Shown here: positions 54,075 through 63,628 of the stretch, in pieces
Position numbering within the stretch: position 1 is the first letter of the stretch
How the letters are laid out: each line of letters opens with the position of its first letter
Origin: Heterohyrax brucei
Lineage: Eukaryota > Chordata > Mammalia > Hyracoidea > Procaviidae
Reading direction: 5' to 3'
NCBI GenBank assembly: GCA_028571685.1
Contig: CM053143.1
Span: 154,622,329 to 154,686,328, forward strand
Length of the DNA stretch: 64,000 nt
Position numbers and translations under genes: made by a program
Notes under the pieces: model-generated
Databases searched by the model: none
The model's input: the letters and a program-made list of their open reading frames with translations, nothing else
What the model was told of the DNA's origin: nothing

Positions 54075-54205
54075 GGCACTTGGCTGTTAATCTCAAGTTT
54101 GGCCATCTGAACCTAGCCAGCAGCACTGCGGGAGAAAGTCCTGGTAACCTGCTTCCATAAAGATTACAGCCAAGAAAACCCACGAAACAGATCTGCTTTG
54201 ATTAG
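54075..54205 (+). mobile_element. AfroSINE-related SINE fragment
   Basis: CTTCCATAAAGATTACAGCC and AAGAAAACCCACGAAACAGA, the middle of the long subtype, with a poor head and no tail. Confidence 0.6.
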
Positions 54206-54717
54206 AGAGGTATTCCTTTAGGCATTCAGGGAGGGCATGAAGAAGTGAGTGTAGGAAATCAACTTGTAGCTATTCCCTGTTTTGTTTTGTCTTGAGTTTT
54301 GAAACACTGTTTCTCTAAAAGGTTACACTGATGTTTCATTATAAACCATCTGGACATCTGGTAATGAAGACTCTGAAGAATAGGAAATAAAACACTGCTC
54401 TGGAGAGATGGTGGGACTCTTTCCAGTTAGGGACAGGGAGCCCCATAGAACACAGAACAAGAGGTTGGACCCCTGAAGATATCCACAAGCCTTGGAGGAT
54501 GCAGGGCAAGGAACTATCTGAAGAAACAGGTCTGTACAACACCTGCTAACCAGAGTTTCTCTCGTCTGACATTGTCTAACAAGCATGACTCACAGGAAAC
54601 GTGTTCAGAAGGAACACAATACACAATTAAGCTCTCCAAAAGCACCCTAAGAGACAGTGTTATCACCTAAAAAGTGCTTAAGCTTTTATATTAAGATTTT
54701 CTTCTTTGCTGTGCTTA

Positions 54718-55036
54718 AGAAGGCAGTGGTAGTTCATTGGTAGAATTCTTGCCTTCTCTGCAAGAGGCTAGATTCACTTTCCAGCTGATGTGCCTCAAAC
54801 ACATCCACCGCCTGTGTCAGAGAAGGCTTGCCTGTCACTGTAACACTGAATAGTTTCAGTGGAGCTTTCAGAATCAGATAAAGTAGGAAGAAAGGCCTGG
54901 TGATCTACTTCCAAAAATCAGCCAATAAAAACCATGTGGATCAAAAGTGAGGATGGTGCAGGACCAGGCAGCGGTCATTTCATTCCCTGTGCGTGAGTCA
55001 CAGGCAGCTGGACAGCAGCTCACAACAGTACCAGTT
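54718..55036 (+). mobile_element. tRNA-Gly-headed SINE with RTE-derived body
   Basis: Head GGCAGTGGTAGTTCATTGGT and AGAATTCTTGCCTTCTCTGC, close to tRNA-Gly from the A box to the anticodon arm. Body GTTTCAGTGGAGCTTTCAGA and CCTGGTGATCTACTTCCAAA, as in the RTE 5' UTR. The end GGATGGTGCAGGACCAGGCA is the RTE 3' region. It shows the clearest tRNA-Gly head in the window. Confidence 0.8.
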
Positions 55037-56036
55037 GTGCTTAAACAACACTCACTAGGATTAGAAGGATTGACCAAGCAAATATGTCTTTGCAATATGC
55101 AAAGGGGAAGGTCTCTTCCCAGTGGCTGGCGCACACTTGAGGTTCTCCTCAGCATCAGATCTCCCACTCTGGAGGGAGGGCAAAGCTGTAGTTCTTGGCA
55201 GCAGAGACACTTAGCACACTTTTGTTGATACTGTTGATAGGTATTTGCTAAGTTCAAAGTGCTCACTTCATTGGGTACCCAATTAGATCTCAGAATCTGC
55301 CCCAGGAGGGCCCTGTGTTCATGATTCTCCCCTATCATGCTAGGAAAGGAAGGAATGTAGAGAAATGAGAGGCGGCCATCTCTGTAAATGCCCAGAGCAT
55401 CTTGAGCGGATAGAATCTGAAAAATATTATGGAATTGCTCCACATCATAACTTCCTACTATTGTTCAATAGATGGGATGGATCCTACCCATTAAACCATT
55501 AGATCAGTAGATTTAATGTAAAGTGAATGTTATTATCCTAATTTACTAAGCAATAAAAGCTACTTATGAAATAATGCATATACAAATGACTCACTATTTG
55601 TTTAATAATGCAGTTATACACATATTTATGCCCAAATTCCTGTGACTCTGGGCTCCTCACTAAGTGACAGGAGCTAAGCCCCACCTGAAAATTTTTCCAT
55701 TATTTCTGGGTGATCCCTAAGGAGTGTCTTGTCCACAGAACTACACAGCATTTGTTCTCTGCTTTTTTTTTCCCCCTGCAGTAAGTCTTGTAATTGGAAT
55801 CCACTAAATAGATCACTGAAGAATTCTTCCTGTCAGCACTACAGACCATGCCCTTCCCAGGAAGCCTTGGCATCCAAGGCTTCTCATTGTTCCAGGTGGA
55901 GGCTTCTTCAGTGTCAGGGTCTCCAAAAGTGACGGGGAGGTTGGGCATTCTTCCTAACTCTCTGCCTCATCTTGCCATCTGGCCCTTAAAGCAGGATTGC
56001 TTGTGTCTAGAGCCTCACATACGTTCAACACAGAGA
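55037..56036. other. No gene recognised
   Basis: A 189-codon minus frame (54874-55443), the longest in the window, overlaps the SINE above and has no recognisable domain. The rest is single-copy-looking and AT-rich. Confidence 0.35.
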
Positions 56037-56039
56037 AAA

Positions 56040-56692
56040 TAAAAATCCTCATAACTTGACCAACAAGCAACATCATGATAAATGAACAAAAGATTGAAGC
56101 TGCGAAGGATTTTATTTTACTTGGGTCTGTAATCAACAACCGTGGAAGCAGCAGTCAAGAAATCAAAAGACACATTCCAGTGAGTACTGCTACAAAATGC
56201 TCTTGGAAGCATTGAAAAGTAAAGATATCATTTGGAAGACTTAGGTGCTCCTGACCCAAGATATGGTGTTTTCCATTGCTCTATATGCATGTAAAAGGTG
56301 GACAATGCATAAGGAAGTGTGAAGAACGGATGGCTTTGAATTACGTTGCTGGTGAAGAATACTGAATATGCCATCAGTTGTCGAAAAAAGAGACAAATCT
56401 GTGCTGGGTGAAGTACAACCTAAATGCTCCTTAGAAGCAAAGAGGGTAAGAGTATGTCTCACATACTTTGGATACGCTATCAGGAGGGATCAGTTCCTGG
56501 GGAGGACATCCTGCTTGGTGAAGTAGACGGTCAGCAAAAGGAGAAGACCCTCAGCAAAAAGGACGGACACAGAGGCTGCAGCAATGAGCTCAAGCACAGC
56601 AACGACCAGGCGCGTGGTGCAGGACCAGGCAGGTGCCAACTCATAGGGCTGCTCCCAGCTGGCGCTGACTGGATGGCACTTAACAACAACAA
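56040..56692 (+). mobile_element. RTE LINE fragment: RT C-terminal part and 3' end
   Basis: AATCCTCATAACTTGACCAA, GATTGAAGCTGCGAAGGATT, TTTTATTTTACTTGGGTCTG and CAAGAAATCAAAAGACACAT follow the region after YADD. GTCTCACATACTTTGGATAC and GGGATCAGTTCCTGGGGAGG give the LTYFGYAIRRDQFLG-like part. It ends with GGATGGCACTTAACAACAAC. 5' truncated near the middle of RT, with several breaks. Confidence 0.88.
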
Positions 56693-56725
56693 CAGAGTCT
56701 CACCAACTGTTTCATAAAAACACCT

Positions 56726-57098
56726 TGACTTAGTGATCCAGGGCTGCTCTAACAGAAACACCTCAAGAGGATGCCTTCAACAAGCATAAATTTATTTTCT
56801 TAGAGTTTAGGAGGCTAGAAGTTCCAATTCAGAGTGGTGGCCCTAGCAGAAGGCTTTTTTCTGTCTGGTCTGGGGGAAGGTCCTTGTCTCCTCAGCTTCT
56901 GCTTTCCGGTTCCTTGGAGATCTCCGCGTGGCTTGCTGTCTATCTTGCACTATCTTGGCTTTGCTCAATCTTCACCTTTCATGTTTTGTAAGAGATGGAC
57001 ACAAAACCTGCCTCATTCACATAAGAAAGACACCCTATTTCCAAATGGAGTTAGAGCCACAGGCACAAAGGTTCGGAGGACACCGTTAAATCCATACT
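56726..57098 (-). mobile_element. MaLR-like solo LTR fossil
   Basis: TAGTGATCCAGGGCTGCTCT, CATAAATTTATTTTCTTAGA, TTAGGAGGCTAGAAGTTCC and the end GGACACCGTTAAATCCATAC. A shorter subtype than the copy at 10556. Confidence 0.7.
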
Positions 57099-57249
57099 CC
57101 CCGTAGCCTGTGACTCTTACTCCTCCCAGAAGAGAAAACTGACGTCTGGCTCCAAAGGCAGTGGAGAACAAAGACTACGTCATCCTTCTACCTTCTTCTT
57201 CATCCCCTTTTTAAAGGGTCCCCTGTACACTCCTTTCAGTCACACACCC

Positions 57250-57432
57250 AAAAACCCAGACCAGTTCCCACAGAGCCGATCCTAACCTGAGTTCACTCTA
57301 TGAGAACAGAAGTGTGCTTCACAGCACTTTCAATGGCTGATTTTTGGCGAGGCCTTTCTTTCCAGTTTCCTCTGACTGACTCAAATCACCAAGATTTTGG
57401 TCAGCAACCAGGCACTTAGCCATCTGTGACAA
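57250..57432 (-). mobile_element. AfroSINE-related SINE, TTTTTGGCGAGG subtype
   Basis: AAACCCAGACCAGTTCCCAC, CAGCACTTTCAATGGCTGAT and GCGAGGCCTTTCTTTCCAGT. Confidence 0.75.
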
Positions 57433-57548
57433 GCTACAGGAATATCTACAGATACTCAAAGAACCACATGGTGAAGCGTGGTGGTCACTCCTTTCCTTCT
57501 TTCACCAACAGCATCACAGTCTCAACCCTTGCCTGCCCAGATACCCTT

Positions 57549-57570
57549 TTACACACACACACACACATCC
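57549..57570. repeat. Short CA microsatellite
   Basis: About eight CA units. Confidence 0.9.
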
Positions 57571-57616
57571 CACAGGTATATGTATATGCAGATTAACATA
57601 TACACTTGCATACATA

Positions 57617-58080
57617 TTTGTTGTTCTTGTTAGATGCCATCGAGTTGGTCCCTAACTCACAGCGACCCTATGCACAACAGAACAAAACGCTACCTGGTCC
57701 TGCACCATGCCCACAATCCTTGCACTGCTACAGCCCATTGTTACAGCTATTGTGTCAGTCCATCTCATTGAGAGTCTTCCTCTTTTTCACTGACACTTTA
57801 CCAAGCATGATGTCCTTGTCCAGGGATTGATCCCTTCTGATAACATGTTCAAAGTATGTAAGACACAGTCTTGCCATCCTTGCTTCCACGGAGCACTCTG
57901 GTGGTACTTCTTTCAAGACAGATCTGTTTGTTCTGGCAGTCCATGGAACATTCAGTATTCTTCTCCAGCACCACAATTCAAAGGCATTAATTCTTCTTGT
58001 CTTCCTTATTCACTGTCAAGCTTTCGTATGCATATGCTGCGGGTGAAAATACATGTCTTGGGTCAGGGGTACTTTAATCT
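57617..58080 (-). mobile_element. RTE LINE fragment: RT C-terminal part and 3' end
   Basis: The minus strand from 57976 to 57755 encodes a nearly unbroken stretch: MWCWRRILNVPWTARTNRSV, then LKEVPPECSVEARMARLCLT and YFEHVIRRDQSLDKDIMLGK. This is the RTE C-terminal region at low divergence. The 3' end at 57617-57680 has GTTAGATGCCATCGAGTTGG. This is one of the best preserved RTE pieces here, though 5' truncated. Confidence 0.92.
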
Positions 58081-58364
58081 TCAAGGGATATATATATTAC
58101 ATGTGCATAAACAAGAAGCCAGAAGGTCAAGTATCAAGGTTTTAATAATGGCTACTTCCTGCAGCCTGAACATCTGTGTTTTTCTTACTTTTGTCTGCTA
58201 ATATAGCCACTTGCTCTGCTTTTGTTGTTGACGCTGTTGTCGTTTTGCAGAAAATAAACACTTCTTGCTTTTATTTTTCAAAACTCACTTCAGAAGTTAA
58301 TAGCTGGTTGAGAGCGGGAAGGCCTCCAGTGCATTCTGGCCTACTTACAGTGCATCCGACTATC

Positions 58365-58412
58365 CTATAGTGTCACTAGGAGTCTGAATTGACTGGAAAG
58401 CAGTGAATTTTT
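58365..58412 (+). mobile_element. AfroSINE-like tail stub
   Basis: GAGTCTGAATTGACTGGAAA with the preceding CTATAGTGTCACTAG; tail only. Confidence 0.65.
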
Positions 58413-58494
58413 TGGACCACTCAGAAACTACTCTCTGAGCAGTATGGGCTCTCAACCTGACCCAGAAGCTGGTGACACCTAGGGTTTGCCACGC

Positions 58495-58655
58495 AACTGT
58501 GTGCCAGGTAGCATGCCAGGTGCTTTGCATGCACTGTACCCCCAATCCTCCCCAGAAAACGGGGCATGCACTGTAATCCGGACTTCATGGCAAGGAAATA
58601 GCAACTTAGAGAGGGTAACAGCTACAGCTCAGCCCACGATGGATACCAGATGAGA
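58495..58655 (-). mobile_element. MIR SINE relic
   Basis: GTGTGCCAGGTAGCATGCCA, GGTGCTTTGCATGCACTG and CTTAGAGAGGGTAACAGC, minus-strand MIR. Confidence 0.65.
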
Positions 58656-59500
58656 CAAGCAGCAGACCAAGGTCTGCGGGAACCCAGAGGCCCACAGCTC
58701 TGTCAGCTGGGGAAGGTGGTCTGCTTAGGCACTAGTCTGGGTGCTTCTTCAGACCCTCGCTGGCTGGCTTCTGCTGGCTCAAGGAGACATCTTTCCTTTA
58801 AGAGAACTTCAGCATCCTGGTGGTAACACAGACATGCTGGGCCCCTCTCTGGTGCCTCGCCCACCCCCACCCACAGCCTCTGGCAGAGCCAGGAAAGCCC
58901 AGCCTGCCTGAGCTGAGAGCTGCTGTGGTTGCGCCACACCCACCCCACCCAATCTCCCGTAAGAGTTTAAGTCAACAGACACAGAAATCAGACAGCCCAT
59001 CTTGGGAGAGGGAGAGGGGGAAAAAAAAAGCACAGCAGCTGCTGTCTCATTGCCATTCTAAATAGCTAGAGGCTTTCCAAGGGTAGAAATGAATTAAATC
59101 AGCTTTTTTTTCCTCTCAAAGGGTGGAGTCTAGACTCCCTCCAAGTCACACCCTAGCTGCAGCTATTTATAAGATCTAAATGCCAAGTGAAACTCATCAG
59201 TGTGCAAGAGATGGTGGGTAAGGCGAAGGCCCGGCAAACTCCATTATCCCAGAGCAGACCAAACCCAAGCCCCGAGCAGACCCTGAGCCGAGGCTGGAGG
59301 GGAAATGGGTGACTCCATTGCCCAGGGCAGGTGCAGGACAGGGCCGGCTGTACCTGTTGGATTTAGGAGCAGTCCCCTGAGTCCCAAAGAGCTCTCACGG
59401 CAGCCAGTCAGAGCAGACGCACCCAAGGCAGGTTTTGGAGTTTGTGGGTCAAATGATTTGGGGGGACTCAAGTCCAAGGCCACGTAGAAGCTATGTCACA
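58656..59500. other. Repeat-poor interval, candidate regulatory region inside
   Basis: No transposable element was recognised in this 845-base stretch, which is unusual for the window. It contains the candidate promoter at 58960-59223. Open frames up to 81 codons show no domain. Confidence 0.4.
58960..59223 (+). promoter_or_regulatory. Candidate TATA/MEF2-type promoter
   Basis: CTATTTATAA at 59163-59172 fits the MEF2 consensus and could also serve as a TATA box. Close upstream are CACACCC (about 59147-59153) and AGCTGCAGCT (59155-59164). A CAGCAGCTGCTG palindrome with an E-box lies at about 59034-59045, and TCTAAATAGCTAG near 59057. About 45 bases downstream of the TATA-like motif, GGTGG|GTAAGG at 59213-59223 could be a splice donor of a short first exon. 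This is motif reading only; no downstream coding exon was identified. Confidence 0.3.
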
Positions 59501-59502
59501 GT

Positions 59503-59690
59503 GGAGCACTGCAGTTCAGAGCATAGAGACATGGGGGCAAATCCTGGTTTTTCCTCTGACCAATGTGGCTTTATGCCTGTTTTTACTTCCCCTTGGGGTC
59601 TCCGCTTCCTTATTTGTGAAATGTGAAAGGCAATTAAACCACCTCGTGGGACTTCTGAGAACACTGAAGAGACAGCAAGCATTTGGGGCG
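59503..59690 (+). mobile_element. MIR SINE relic
   Basis: GGGGCAAATCCTGGTTTTTC, CTCCGCTTCCTTATTTGTGA and a 3' part with GGGACTTCTGAGAACAC. Confidence 0.65.
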
Positions 59691-59901
59691 GTGCTGAAGC
59701 CTGCAAACAGCAGCTGTTTTCTGGGAGTTCACACTCAGACTAAAAATGCCTCTCTGCTGGCAGCTGGCGGCCCCAGTGGGCAAACGCAGGCCCCTCTCAT
59801 TCTGAAGGATGGAAGGGGCTTAGAGACAGATCACACCGTGGCAGAAGGAAAGGCAGCCTTGAATAGCAGGCCATCTGAAATATTGGTTACCAGTACCCTA
59901 T

Positions 59902-59978
59902 GGGAGCCCTGGTGACGCAGTAGTTAGGGTTTGGCTGCTAATCAAAAGGTTTGTAGTTTCAGATCCCCAAGCTGCTCC
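59902..59978 (+). mobile_element. AfroSINE-like SINE, left part, split by a SINE
   Basis: GGGAGCCCTGGTGACGCAGT and AATCAAAAGGTTTGTAGTTT. It resumes near 60127. Confidence 0.85.
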
Positions 59979-60126
59979 TTGGAAACCCTGATGGTGTAGT
60001 GCTACAGCTGTTAACCAAAAAGGCAGCAGTTCAAATCCCCAGGTTCTTCTTAGAAACTCTACGGGGCAGTTCTACTCTGTCACTTTGAGTTGGCATTGAC
60101 TTGACGACAGCGAGTTATTTTTTTAA
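59979..60126 (+). mobile_element. AfroSINE-like SINE inserted in another AfroSINE
   Basis: GGAAACCCTGATGGTGTAGT, GGGGCAGTTCTACTCTGTCA and GCATTGACTTGACGACAGCG. Near-identical flanks CTGCTCCTTGGAAACCCTG (about 59971-59989) and CTGCTTCTTGGAAACCCTG (about 60127-60145) look like target-site duplication. Confidence 0.85.
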
Positions 60127-60205
60127 CTGCTTCTTGGAAACCCTGTGGAGTCACTGTGAGTTGTAATCAACTCCAAGGCAAGAGGGTTGGGTGTTCGTTT
60201 GTTTT
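60127..60205 (+). mobile_element. AfroSINE-like SINE, right part
   Basis: CTTCTTGGAAACCCTGTGGA and GTAATCAACTCCAAGGCAAG complete the outer SINE. Confidence 0.82.
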
Positions 60206-60277
60206 TTGAGCATCCTATGGAGCAGTTATACTCCATAATCCACTCCATCGCCATGGTTTCTTTTTTTTAAGCTGTCA

Positions 60278-60434
60278 GTGGAAGCCCTGGAGGCATGTGG
60301 TTCAGGCTACAGCTGCAAACCTGAAAGATGGCCAGTTAAAATCCATCAGCCACCCCCTGGAAACCCTATTGGGCAGTTCTGTCTTACTGGGTCACTACGA
60401 TTCAGAATCGACTCAGTAGCAACAAGTTTGGTGT
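60278..60434 (+). mobile_element. AfroSINE-like SINE
   Basis: GGAAGCCCTGGAGGCATGTG, TATTGGGCAGTTCTGTCTTA and GAATCGACTCAGTAGCAACA. Confidence 0.88.
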
Positions 60435-60435
60435 T

Positions 60436-60752
60436 TGCCATTATTGAGTGGTCTCCAGCTCATGGCAACTGTGTTCGACAGAAGGAAACATTGTCTGGTG
60501 CCAAGCCATCTTCATGATGGTTGGTAGATTTCGGCTCATTATTGTCCGTCCCTCTCACTGAGGGGCTCCTTCACCTTTGCAGGCCCTCCGCTTCACCAAG
60601 CATGTTGTCCTGCTCCAGCAATCAGTCCTTCCCGAACATGTGCCCCAAATAAGCAAGTCAGCATTTCAGACAATATTCTGTGATCCATAGGTTTTCACGG
60701 GCTAAACATCAGAAGTAAATTGCCAGGCCTTTCTTTCCAGTCTGTTTCGTAT
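60436..60752 (-). mobile_element. RTE internal-deletion derivative
   Basis: The left part is the RTE 3' end on the minus strand (complement of CCGCTTCACCAAGCATGTTG, the family's DIMLG region). The right part is RTE 5' UTR (complement of TTGCCAGGCCTTTCTTTCCA). Same 5' UTR to 3' end junction type as at 11912. Confidence 0.68.
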
Positions 60753-60756
60753 TAAA

Positions 60757-60916
60757 TACCAAACCCAGTGTTGTCGAGTCAGTGCTGACTCGTAACAACC
60801 CTATAGGACAGAGTAGAACTGCCCCGTAGAATTTCCAAGGAGTGCCTGGCAGGTTTGAACTGCTGACTTTTTGGCTAGCAGTCGTAGCACTTAACTCCTA
60901 CACCCCCATGGCTTCC
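60757..60916 (-). mobile_element. AfroSINE-like SINE
   Basis: ACCAAACCCAGTGTTGTCGA, AGAACTGCCCCGTAGAATTT and GACTTTTTGGCTAGCAGTCG. Confidence 0.92.
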
Positions 60917-61037
60917 TTGTTTTAAATAGTTGCTCCTGAAACAAAAGCTCACACCCTGTTGAAATCTTCCTCCTGTCTCCTCACAGTTTTATTCTCCTCT
61001 TCTCCAGGGGAACTTTCTGGACCCTTAGACCACAGTA

Positions 61038-61180
61038 GGAAACCCTGGTGGCTTAGTGGCTAAGTGCTATGGCTGCAAACCAAAGGGTCAGCAGTTCAAA
61101 TCCTCTAGGCTCTCCTTGGAAACTCTCTTGGACAGTTCTACTCACCCTATAAGGTCTCTGTGAGTTGGAATTTTTACAGG
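61038..61180 (+). mobile_element. AfroSINE-like SINE
   Basis: GGAAACCCTGGTGGCTTAGT, AAACCAAAGGGTCAGCAGTT and a shortened tail (GTGAGTTGGAATTTTTACAG). Confidence 0.88.
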
Positions 61181-61191
61181 GTAGGCTACAC

Positions 61192-61356
61192 TGGGAGCCC
61201 TGGCAGCACAGTGTTCAAGAGCTATGGCTGCTAACCAAAAGGTCTGCAGTTTGAATCCAGCAGCCACTCTTTGGACCCCATGGGGCAGTTCTCTTCTGTC
61301 CTCTAGGGTGGCTATGAGTCAGAACTGACTGACTGGCACACAGCAACAGCAGATAA
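61192..61356 (+). mobile_element. AfroSINE-like SINE
   Basis: GGGAGCCCTGGCAGCACAGT, AACCAAAAGGTCTGCAGTTT and GAACTGACTGACTGGCACAC. Same orientation as the preceding copy. Confidence 0.9.
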
Positions 61357-61374
61357 TATTGGCATTTCTTTTAG

Positions 61375-61685
61375 AGTTTTGAGAGCATCTCTTCCTATAG
61401 AAATATACTATGGGTCACATGTTATTCTAAGTTTTCTAGTTACCACATGAATAAAGGTAAAACTGAACAAATGAAATGCACTTTAATACTTTAACACAAT
61501 ATATCAAAATATTGTTTCAATATGTGATGGGTATAAAAATTATTAATGAGACATCTACATTCTTTTTTTGTACTATCTTCAAAATGTGGTGTGTATTTTA
61601 CATTTACAGTACATCAGTTCATATGTCACAAGTGTTTAGTAGCCACATGTGGCAAGTGGTTACCATATTGGACAGCACTGATTTA
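61375..61685 (+). mobile_element. Old hAT-type DNA transposon relic
   Basis: Begins around CTATAGAAATATACTATGGG and ends CCATATTGGACAGCACTG, an hAT-like terminus. ATTATTAATGAGACATCTAC and GTGTATTTTACATTTACAGT fit an old mammalian non-autonomous element. No transposase coding seen. Confidence 0.6.
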
Positions 61686-61689
61686 CAAA

Positions 61690-62052
61690 ATCGTTTTGCT
61701 GTTTTCTAGGTTGGGGAGTCTCCATCTTGAGTCTTCAGTGCCCCCTGTTGTGGGGTTCTGATATATGTAGGGGTTTGGAGAGATGGTGAGGGCAGTATTC
61801 TATTTGTAGCTACTCTGGGTCATCTCCAGGAGGGAATTCAATCTGAAAGACATACAGCCAGATGGGACATGTGGGATCCAGGCACATAGCATCATGATAT
61901 ACATATCTCCTGTATTCTCTTAGCCACGTTCCCCACCTCCCCCGGCCCCAGTTGTTTGGGCATTAGGCTTGAGGTGGGGATAGGTGATGGGTAATGTGAA
62001 TAACACATGAGAAGTCATTTCCCCCTAAAAATCAGTGGGACATTGGTTTTTA
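61690..62052. other. No gene or clear repeat recognised
   Basis: Single-copy-looking. Confidence 0.3.
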
Positions 62053-62447
62053 TCCTAGTTTCTTAGCACTGCTTTAAGAGAAATACCATAGGTGGTTGGC
62101 TTTAATGAACAGAAATGCATTTCCTCACAGCTTAGAGGGCTAGATGTCTGAATTCAGGGCACCAACACTAAAGGACAGCTTTCTATCAGCTCTAGGGGAA
62201 AACCTTTGTCTCAGCTTGTCAAGTCCCAGCATCCCCGGTCATCTCCACAGGACATCCATTCTTCTGATTTGTGCCTAATCAGCCCTTTTAATACCTCAAA
62301 ATTGTCATGCTTAAGACACACCTTACTCCAAGATGTCTCATTAACGTAACAGAGAAAACCATACTGCCAAGTGGGATTACCTCCACAGATACGGGGATCA
62401 GGATTCTTACATATATTTTGGAGGGAACACAAGTCATTACAAGTATA
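62053..62447 (-). mobile_element. MaLR-like solo LTR fossil
   Basis: TTCTTAGCACTGCTTTAAGA, GAACAGAAATGCATTTCCTC, TCTGAATTCAGGGCACC and CTCATTAACGTAACAGAG. Reads toward GGAACACAAGTCATTAC. Confidence 0.7.
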
Positions 62448-62491
62448 TAACAGCACTGCTTTTTAACACCTGTATCAGAGTACCAAACCCA

Positions 62492-62545
62492 AACCAACCA
62501 GCTGCTGTCCAGTCAAGTCCAACTCATTGAGACCCTATAAAGATG
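62492..62545 (-). mobile_element. AfroSINE-like tail stub
   Basis: CTGCTGTCCAGTCAAGTCCA and ACTCATTGAGACCCTATAAA; tail third only. Confidence 0.75.
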
Positions 62546-63458
62546 TCAACTCTCTCCAAACTGCAGAGTGATGAATTACTTTTTTGTGGCTTTTCTTATC
62601 ATGATCTTGTAACTCCCACCCAATTGTTTGAATGGGACCATGTGAATGAGGTAATCGTGACCCAGGAAGGAGACTGGTCAATTCTGTCATCCTACTGGGC
62701 TTACAATGAGCCATCCAAGACAGGGGAAGAAAAGCCAGAAGTGGAGCATGTCTTTGGACCCAGGCTACCTGAGCTGGGAAGCTCCTGGAACCAGAAGACA
62801 GAGAGGGGAAGAATTAGAGCTGTGACAAGGACACCAGCAGAAGAGACTGACAGGAGATTGTGTGATGGGCTTCTGGCCTGCAGAATGAGACAGCTGAGTG
62901 CCATTGATCAGGAGGCTTGCCAGAGGAATAGAATGCATCCAGGTACTTTGTGGAGCTGGGTTTGCCAACCCCACAGTGTTAGAGCTGAGCACCTTTGGCT
63001 GAGGCTGAAGTGTACCGTGGGGTGCCTCTAGGCACTTATCAACAAAACTGAAAGAGCTTCATAACACTTGCCTGATCACGGCAGAAGCCACGGGACCAGA
63101 GCAAGATGTACCTGTGGGCATAGCCGAGTACAGGCTGTCCTGATAGAACTGTATCTTGAGAGTGTTCCTGAACTTGAAATAGAAGCTGTTACTTCCCTTA
63201 TGAACTCACAATCACAGGTATTTTCTGTGAGTTTTGTGTGGCCATTGGAATGAATTACTGAACTTAGTAGAGACGCAGAGTGTGCCATGGGAGGGATGGT
63301 TGTTGACAAAACTGGTCACGATGGTGGAGAGAGGACACCTATGTGAACTCCACCTCACAGGAATCAGTGTTGGGTTTTTGATCCTTATTCTCTTTCTCCT
63401 TGTGAAGTTAGAGGAGGTGAGATGTCGCTGCCATGCCCTTCTACAAAGCTCTTACAGC
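62546..63458. other. Unassigned block, possibly an unrecognised repeat
   Basis: A plus frame stays open at 62543-63031 (162 codons), starting MSTLSKLQSDELLFCGFSYH, with no domain I recognise. The sequence has the feel of an old interspersed repeat (phrases such as TGGCCATTGGAATGAATTAC), but no family could be named. Confidence 0.3.
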
Positions 63459-63459
63459 C

Positions 63460-63628
63460 TGGAAACCCTGGTGGTGTAGTAGTTAGGTGCTATGTCTGCT
63501 AACCTAAAGGTCGGCAGTTCAAATCTGTTGGGCACTTCTTGGAAACTCTATGGAGCAGTTCTACTCTGTCCTATAAGGTCAGTATGAGTAGGAGTCAACT
63601 CGGCCGTGGATTTGGTTTGGGTTTTTTT
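63460..63628 (+). mobile_element. AfroSINE-like SINE
   Basis: GGAAACCCTGGTGGTGTAGT, AACCTAAAGGTCGGCAGTTC and GAGTCAACTCGGCCGTGGAT. Low divergence. Confidence 0.93.

Noticed and set aside
54718-54790. tRNA-Gly-like gene
   Set aside because: Same reason: SINE head, with a poor B box and a SINE body attached.
54874-55443. 189-codon open frame on the minus strand, the longest in the window
   Set aside because: Overlaps a SINE at one side, has no recognisable domain or signal, and is within the chance range for 64 kb read in six frames.
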